Origin: Anaeromyces robustus
Lineage: Eukaryota > Neocallimastigomycota > Neocallimastigomycetes > Neocallimastigales > Neocallimastigaceae
Reading direction: 5' to 3'
DNA length: 11,822 nucleotides
Assembly: GCA_002104895.1 (NCBI GenBank)
Contig: MCFG01000054.1
Coordinates: 217,501-229,322 of the forward strand
Shown here piece after piece: positions 6,841-11,822 of the stretch (positions are counted from its first letter, which is position 1; each line of letters opens with the position of its first letter). The position numbers and the translations under genes are program-made. Under the pieces are notes generated by a model, which was not told where the DNA came from, did no database searches, and saw only the letters and a program-made list of their open reading frames with translations.

Positions 6841-6942
6841 TTATATTGTTTCATAAAATATTGTATTTGTAATTAATAATACAATACAGTAAGGTCTAGA
6901 GCAACCTCTTCCTAACAATAAAAAAATAATAATGCGCCACAT
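6841..6942 (-). CDS. Possible short ORF (33 aa), hydrophobic start, unverified
   Basis: On the minus strand ATG at 6942-6940 opens a frame that runs to TAA at 6843-6841. It begins MWRIIIFLLLGRGCSRPYC and ends in a polar, Thr/Asn/Glu-containing part. The region is one of the most GC-bearing in the window, and the product contains Trp, Arg, Gly, Cys and Pro, unusual for random AT sequence. The hydrophobic N-terminus could act as a signal or membrane anchor. There is no homology I recognise. An alternative is a transposon end: the plus strand here reads TACAGTAAGGTCTAGAGC (6885-6902), in the style of a Tc1/mariner terminus, and it shares CGCCACAT with the 5325-5951 element. If it is transposon sequence the ORF is an accident. 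Confidence 0.22.
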   Translation of the reverse strand: MWRIIIFLLLGRGCSRPYCIVLLITNTIFYETI

Positions 6943-8277
6943 ATGTTATACTATATAAAACTCTTTTTTTTTAAAATAAATAAAAAAAGTTTTATCAATA
7001 CTATTATCAGAATTCCTTAAATTCCCTTTTTTTTTTTTTTTACTTTTTATTATATCATATCATATCAATCTTTCAATATAATTATATATTTCAAATTCGT
7101 TTAAAAATAATACTATTATTATTATTAAAATTGATTTTTATTATGATATTACAAAAATAAAACAATAAAACAATAAAATACTAATTAAAATTCAATTTTT
7201 TTTTTTTTTTTTTTTTTTAATATTTTTCAATTATTTTATTTATATTACTTGTATTACAAAAATTATAATTAAACAACATTCTAAAATTCTTTTTTAATTT
7301 TTTTTTACCATATAGATCATGTGATTTTTAAATTAAAAAATAAGCCACTGTTAAATATGGAAGGTATCACATAATACACATACACTTTTTTTGGTAAATT
7401 AAATTAAACATATTAAAAAAAATTTAATAACCCTAAATAATTAAATGAATAAATGAATATATTGGTAAATAATTGAATAATTAAATAAACCAATAATTAA
7501 ATGAATTTAAATATTAATTAATTAAATTAATGTCAATAAAAAATCATTAATATAATATAAAAAATTACATTTTATTTTATCTTTAATCTTTATGTTTGAT
7601 ATACATTATATTACATTATTAAAAATCTTAATTTTTATTTTTTTTATTATTTTTATTTTTTTTTTAATTTTTTTTTAAATTATTTTTTTTTAATTTCTAT
7701 TTATATATAAATTATTTTGTTACATTTTTTTAACTATTTAAGATAAAAACTTTAATTTATTGAATTTTTATTTTATTCTTTCGATTTTTCTTTTTTTTAT
7801 TTTAATATATAATTTTAATTATTATTTATTTCATCATCAATTAAAATATTAAATTAATAAATTATAATTATTATAATTATTATATTTATAATTATAATTT
7901 TAATATATTTTTATTTTTCATTTCCTTCCTTCATAGATTTAATATTTTTTTTTTTTTTTTTTTAAAAGTTATTCTAGACTTTATTATAAAATATTAAATA
8001 TTAAAATATTAATTTTTTATATTTAATTTAAATAATTTATAATTAAAAAATAAAATAAAAGATTTTGAAATACAAAAAAAATTAAAAAATAAAAATAAAA
8101 TACAAATAAATATTATTATTTATTTAATATTTATTTATTTATTTACTTAATTATTTATCTATATATTTATTTATTAAGTAATACAATTTTATTTTTCATT
8201 TATTTATTTAGTTAGCTATTATTATTTATTTATTATGCTTATTATTATTATTTATTTATATATTTATTTATTAATTT

Positions 8278-8308
<31 letters not shown>

Positions 8309-9606
8309 TTTATTTATTTATTTATTTATTTTATATCTATTACATAATTTATTACATTATTTTTTTTTTGTACTTTTTTTTTTTTAAAAATATTTTTTTT
8401 TGTTTTTTGCTTTTTTTTTGGATTCATTTTTAAATAAATCTAATCTCCCAAATAGATTTGATACATACAATACATAACATAAAAAATTTAAAAAATAAAA
8501 AAAAATTATAATATTTTATTTATAATATTTATAAAATAATTAAAATATAAAAAAATTATAATAATAAAAAATGGTTTTTTTTAATGGTTAAAAAAATAGA
8601 AAAATAAAAAGAAAAAACTAAAATTTTAAAAATTAAATTAAAATTAAAAATTAAAAATTGAAAATTAAAATGAACTAATAAATTTGGAATTTGATCCCTA
8701 CAATAAATAAACGAATAAATTTATTAAACCAATAAATAATATAAATAAATTAAATGAATAAACTTTATAAAATAAATAAATAATGTATTAGTTCATGTAT
8801 GTATGTATGTATATAAAATATTTTCTTTTTTGTTTTAATTAGAGTTAAAATTTTGTAATATACAAAATATATACAAATACAAATACAAAACATATACAAA
8901 TTTTATTACCTATTATTATATTTATTTATTATTAAATATTAAAATATTTGTTATGATTTATTATTTTAATTATTTAATAAAAAATTCAACTCAATACAAA
9001 TTTATTATTAATAAGCTTTTTATAAATAAATATTTGATAATTTGATATTTTTTTTTTCAAGAACAAAAAAATAAACAAAAACATTCCAAACATAAAACAA
9101 AACAATATAATAAATAAATAGATAAAACAATCTTATTAAAACTTTATAAAACCATTTTAGCCTTTATAAAAAAAAAAAAACAAATTAAAATGATATGTTT
9201 TAAAGTGACTGCCGCATAATTTAAACTAAATTAAAAAAATAAAAAAAACTATTATTAGTTCAATATTTCAATATACATTTTATATATATTTAATTAATAC
9301 CTTTTATTTTATTTTATACATTATACATTAATACTTTTATTATTTTATTTTATTTTATTATCTTTAATATCTTCCTTTTTTTTTATTTGTGTTAAAAATA
9401 TTATTTTAATTATATTTTTAAATTTTAATCTTTATTTTATCTCTAATTAAATAGAAAAAAGAAAATACTTTTTTTTCATTTTTATTTTTTATTATAATAA
9501 AAAAAAAGTTTGTTTTTTAATACTTTTAAACTATTTTTTAATAATTGATTTAAATTTTAAATTTTATTTTTTATTTTTATTTTTATTAAATATTTAATAA
9601 AAAAAT
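6943..9606. other. Long gene-free AT-rich region
   Basis: No supported gene lies in this stretch. It contains poly-T runs (about 7199-7218 is the longest), many AAATAAAT/ATTT repeats, and isolated GC-bearing words at 7341-7376 (TAAGCCACTG, GGAAGGTATCACAT), 8441-8460 and 9205-9220 (GTGACTGCCGCAT). A minus-strand frame at 9160-9020 is hydrophobic and T-driven and has no start. Hairpin AAATCTA...TAGATTT spans 8436-8459 with a 10-nt loop. Confidence 0.5.
8108..8336. repeat. ATTT/ATT microsatellite domain
   Basis: About 230 bp of ATTT units mixed with ATT and TATA, with the longest pure ATTT stretches near 8280-8306 and 8312-8330. A few interruptions carry G or C (AGTTAGCTATT near 8210, TTATGCTTA near 8234). 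Confidence 0.85.
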
Positions 9607-9635
9607 TAAAAAAAAAATAAGGATAAAACATGAGT

Positions 9636-9970
9636 TTGATTAAACGGCACTTTTTTTTTTTGTTTTTATTTTTTGTATTTATTTTTTGTTTTTTATTCTT
9701 TTATTTTGTTTTTTGTTTTTATTGTTTTTCTCTTTTTTTTGTTTTTTTTTGTTTTTTTTTTTTTTTTTTGATTTTTATTATTATTAGGATTTTAATCTTT
9801 TATTAAAATTTTAATCCACTTTTATTAAAAAATTATTAATTTTAATAAAAGTGGATTAAAATTAAAGTTTTTAAATTCATTTTAATTTATTATGCTGTTT
9901 AAAAAAAAAATTTTTTTTTCTTTTCTTTTAACATTTTTAGTATTTATTAATTGCCGTACATTTTAATCAA
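9636..9970. repeat. Possible eroded inverted-repeat unit around a T/G tract
   Basis: TTGATTAAACGGCA at 9636-9649 has an imperfect inverted partner at 9951-9970, where the plus strand reads TTGCCGTACATTTTAATCAA. TTGATTAAA and CGGCA match, with a 5-bp gap between them in the right copy. Between them are a T/G-only tract (about 9651-9770, G every 5-12 T) and the perfect 24-bp inverted repeat at 9807-9863. It might be a small foldback element; no target duplication is visible, so this is weak. Confidence 0.25.
9807..9863. repeat. Perfect 24-bp inverted repeat with 9-nt loop
   Basis: The left arm 9807-9830 (AATTTTAATCCACTTTTATT and on) is exactly complementary to the right arm 9840-9863, with AATTATTAA as spacer. 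The arms include CCAC/GTGG, so this is not pure AT alternation. A degenerate direct copy of the left arm (TTTTAATC then TTTTATTAAAA) precedes it at about 9790-9808. Transcribed, it would form a very stable hairpin for this composition. Confidence 0.85.
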
Positions 9971-10112
9971 TTTAAAAATTTAAACCACTTTTTTTTTTAT
10001 TATAATTATTATAATTATCTATGCATCTTTCCTTTTTAATTTTTCAAATAACCTTTTCTTTTTTATATTTTATAATTTATCTTATTATTTTATTATTTCT
10101 TTTTTTTTTTTG

Positions 10113-10223
10113 ATGAAATTTTTAAACTTGTATGAATCAATTATTTTAATAAATCTCAATAACCAATATACTTTAATTAACGGTGACAGTGTATTAACTT
10201 TAAATAGTTTAAAAACTCTATAG
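10113..10223 (+). CDS. Possible short ORF or first exon (36 aa), unverified
   Basis: ATG at 10113 follows a long T tract, and the frame ends at TAG (10221-10223). The product begins MKFLNLYESIILINLNNQYT, continues with INGDSVLTLNS, and ends LKTL. It has Gly, Asp, Gln, Glu, Val and Ser, and regularly spaced Leu/Ile suggesting beta or leucine-repeat-like structure. The base composition is clearly less AT-rich than the flanks. The same frame is open back to 9984, but that part is Phe/Ile from T runs, so the ATG is the better start. It could be exon 1 of a spliced gene, a fragment of an old gene, or a real small protein. No family is recognised, and no partner exon was found before the right edge. 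Confidence 0.3.
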   Translation: MKFLNLYESIILINLNNQYTLINGDSVLTLNSLKTL

Positions 10224-10604
10224 ATTGAAATGTTTTTTTTTTTTTTTTGGTTAATTATAAAAAAAATGTAAAAAAAAAATATTAATAAAAAGTAATTAAA
10301 ATAATAATTAAAAATATAAAAAAAAATTTTTATTAAAAAAAAATAATTATAATAATAATAATATTATAATATAATATAATTTTAATATGAAATAACCCTA
10401 AATGATACATCTATGATTTATAGGAATACACCTTTTTTCATTTATTAATACACCTTTTTTTTTTCAATTTTATTATTCCCTTTTTTTATTTTAAATTAAA
10501 AATAATAAATAATAAACTTTATATAATAATTAAAAAAATTAAAAAATAAAATTAGTTATATTATGAAAAAATAAAAATTTTAATTATTATTATATATACT
10601 AATT

Positions 10605-10635
<31 letters not shown>

Positions 10636-11490
10636 TAAAAATTAGGAATAATAAAATATTTATGTACAAAAAATGTATCAAAATAGATTAAACTAATTTA
10701 ATAAAAAATTTATAAAAATTTTACGGAAGGTCATTATTCACGTGATATATGATCATTAATACAAAATAAATATAAATAGAATAAAAAAAAGTTTAATAAT
10801 TAATTAATTAATTAATTAATTTATTTATACGTATATTTGATGTATACTTCTATGTATACTAAAATGTATACTAACATGTATACAATGATTTTTAATATTT
10901 TTTAATATTTTTTAATAATAATAATAATAAAAAACTAAAACATTTTTATACTCAATTATTCAAATAATATTTTTTTATTTTTATGATTATTTTAAAACTC
11001 TTTTTATATTAAATAATTATATTATTTAATGGGTTAAGTTTTGGTTATATATTATAACCAATATTATAAATAAATAATAAATAAATAAAAACTAATAATA
11101 AAGAATTAAGAATTAAGAATATATTTACTTATTTACATATATATTTATTTATTTATTCATTTATTTATTTATATTAGATATAGACTATTATAATAATAAA
11201 TTTCATATTTAAATAAGTTATTATGGAGTTTTATTTCTAAAATTTTATATAATTTTTAATTATTATTTTTTTTTTTTATTTTATTATATTTTTAGATATT
11301 TTTCCATGAAATAAATACCAAAGTTTATTGATATTCTTAGAATTATTATAATTTTTTTTTTGTTTTTTTTTTTTGTTTTTGTTTTTATTAATTTCTATAA
11401 TTATTGGTTAATTTTTTTTATTTATTCATTTATTTATTTAGTATATACTTTTTTTCTATTTTTCTTTTCTTTTTTTCTTTTTTTCTTTAG
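10224..11490. other. Gene-free AT-rich DNA with small repeats
   Basis: No gene is supported. Visible items are two copies of AATACACCTTTTTT (about 10424 and 10447), AAAAAT repeats at about 10610-10641, an octamer palindrome TCACGTGA at 10738-10745, a TTAA run at about 10797-10820, the GTATAC repeat at 10840-10887, and the hairpin TTGGTTATA...TATAACCAA at 11041-11061 with a 3-nt loop. Confidence 0.5.
10840..10887. repeat. Four 12-bp repeats, each carrying GTATAC
   Basis: ATGTATACTTCT, ATGTATACTAAA, ATGTATACTAAC and ATGTATACAATG lie head to tail from 10840. The first eight bases are constant and only the last four vary. Each unit contains the self-complementary hexamer GTATAC. Confidence 0.9.
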
Positions 11491-11525
11491 AAATAAGCAT
11501 ATTATTAAAATAAACAAATAATAAA
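11461..11525 (+). promoter_or_regulatory. Pyrimidine tract, TAG and short leader before the ATG at 11526
   Basis: A T/C tract (11456-11487) ends CTTTAG with AG at 11489-11490, then a 35-nt A-rich leader leads to the ATG at 11526. The arrangement repeats that at 1388-1468, and it fits a 3' splice site in a 5' leader or a pyrimidine-rich promoter. Confidence 0.35.
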
Positions 11526-11630
11526 ATGTTAAATTGCTACGAATGGTTACATTATAATAAAACATCAATAATAATAAAAGGCAAAAGAAAAAATTTTAAT
11601 TCGTCAAATTTAAAAAATTTAAAACTTTAA
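11526..11630 (+). CDS. Possible gene start (34-aa frame), probably followed by a frameshifted poly-Asn part
   Basis: ATG at 11526 opens a frame ending in TAA at 11628-11630. It begins MLNCYEWLHYNKTSIIIKGK and becomes Lys/Asn/Ser-rich. It contains Cys, Trp and Tyr, and its composition is richer in G and C than its flanks. Beyond the stop, in the next frame, AAT runs with AAC and AGT (11644-11682) and again from 11698 read as poly-Asn, ending LKNNYIKNCVG before TAG near 11773. A decayed or mis-phased Asn-rich gene starting here is possible, as is an unseen intron. No family is recognised. Confidence 0.3.
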   Translation: MLNCYEWLHYNKTSIIIKGKRKNFNSSNLKNLKL

Positions 11631-11643
11631 ATTTTAAAAATTA

Positions 11644-11677
<34 letters not shown>

Positions 11678-11697
11678 GTAACTAATAATTAATTAGC

Positions 11698-11736
<39 letters not shown>
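11644..11736. repeat. Two AAT microsatellites
   Basis: (AAT)10 at 11644-11673 and (AAT)13 at 11698-11736, separated by AACAGTAACTAATAATTAAT and TAGC. Both runs are in the same reading phase and would encode poly-Asn, with two stop codons in between. Confidence 0.9.
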
Positions 11737-11822
11737 TTAAAAAATAATTATATAAAAAATTGTGTTGGATAGTTTTTTGTTATTTTATTAAAAAAAAAAA
11801 AAAATAAAACTTGTATATATAA

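Noticed and set aside
9020-9160. 46-codon hydrophobic minus-strand open frame
   Set aside because: No start codon; Phe/Leu/Val/Tyr come from T-rich DNA with scattered G.

Overview
This window looks like gene-poor nuclear DNA from a eukaryote with an extremely AT-rich genome. Homopolymers, ATTT/AAAG/AAT/AT microsatellites and poly-Asn codon runs fill it. Candidate splice acceptors are a T-rich tract plus TAG or CAG. There is no bacterial gene packing. The best taxonomic clue is the ankyrin-repeat tail at the left edge (YPLLLSIYKNNITMVKLILE...), which resembles the ankyrin repeats abundant in anaerobic gut fungi (Neocallimastigomycota). That is an inference from memory of the family's style; a dictyostelid or apicomplexan origin is not excluded. 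I see no CRISPR array, operon, tRNA or rRNA.

Layout. 1-275: 3' end of an ankyrin-repeat gene (+). 276-691: microsatellites. 692-1032: a broken coding trace on the minus strand. 1388-1468: T-rich tract, AG and short leader. 1469-2329: the only substantial intact reading frame, an Asn-rich 286-aa protein with an internally duplicated coiled-coil-like module; family not recognised. 2422-2673: purine tract bounded by GT...AG-like ends. 2674-3017: a second broken coding trace (+). 3018-5315: AT-rich DNA with a Y/D/C/S-type codon repeat, a poly-A run, a tandem duplication and a hairpin cluster. 5325-5951: a probable 627-bp non-autonomous DNA transposon with terminal inverted repeats, a possible 9-bp target duplication and an internal 58-bp minisatellite. 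5961-11489: mostly gene-free, with short tandem repeats, a perfect 24-bp inverted repeat at 9807-9863, and two short coding-like frames at 6841-6942 (-) and 10113-10223 (+). 11491-11822: a possible gene start followed by a poly-Asn frame running toward the right edge.

The genes show no sign of acting together. The window reads as accessory or intergenic DNA: one tail of a repeat-protein gene, one hypothetical protein, two decayed genes, one small transposon and several unverified short ORFs. Comparison with related genomes, RNA-seq and protein searches would be decisive; none could be run here.
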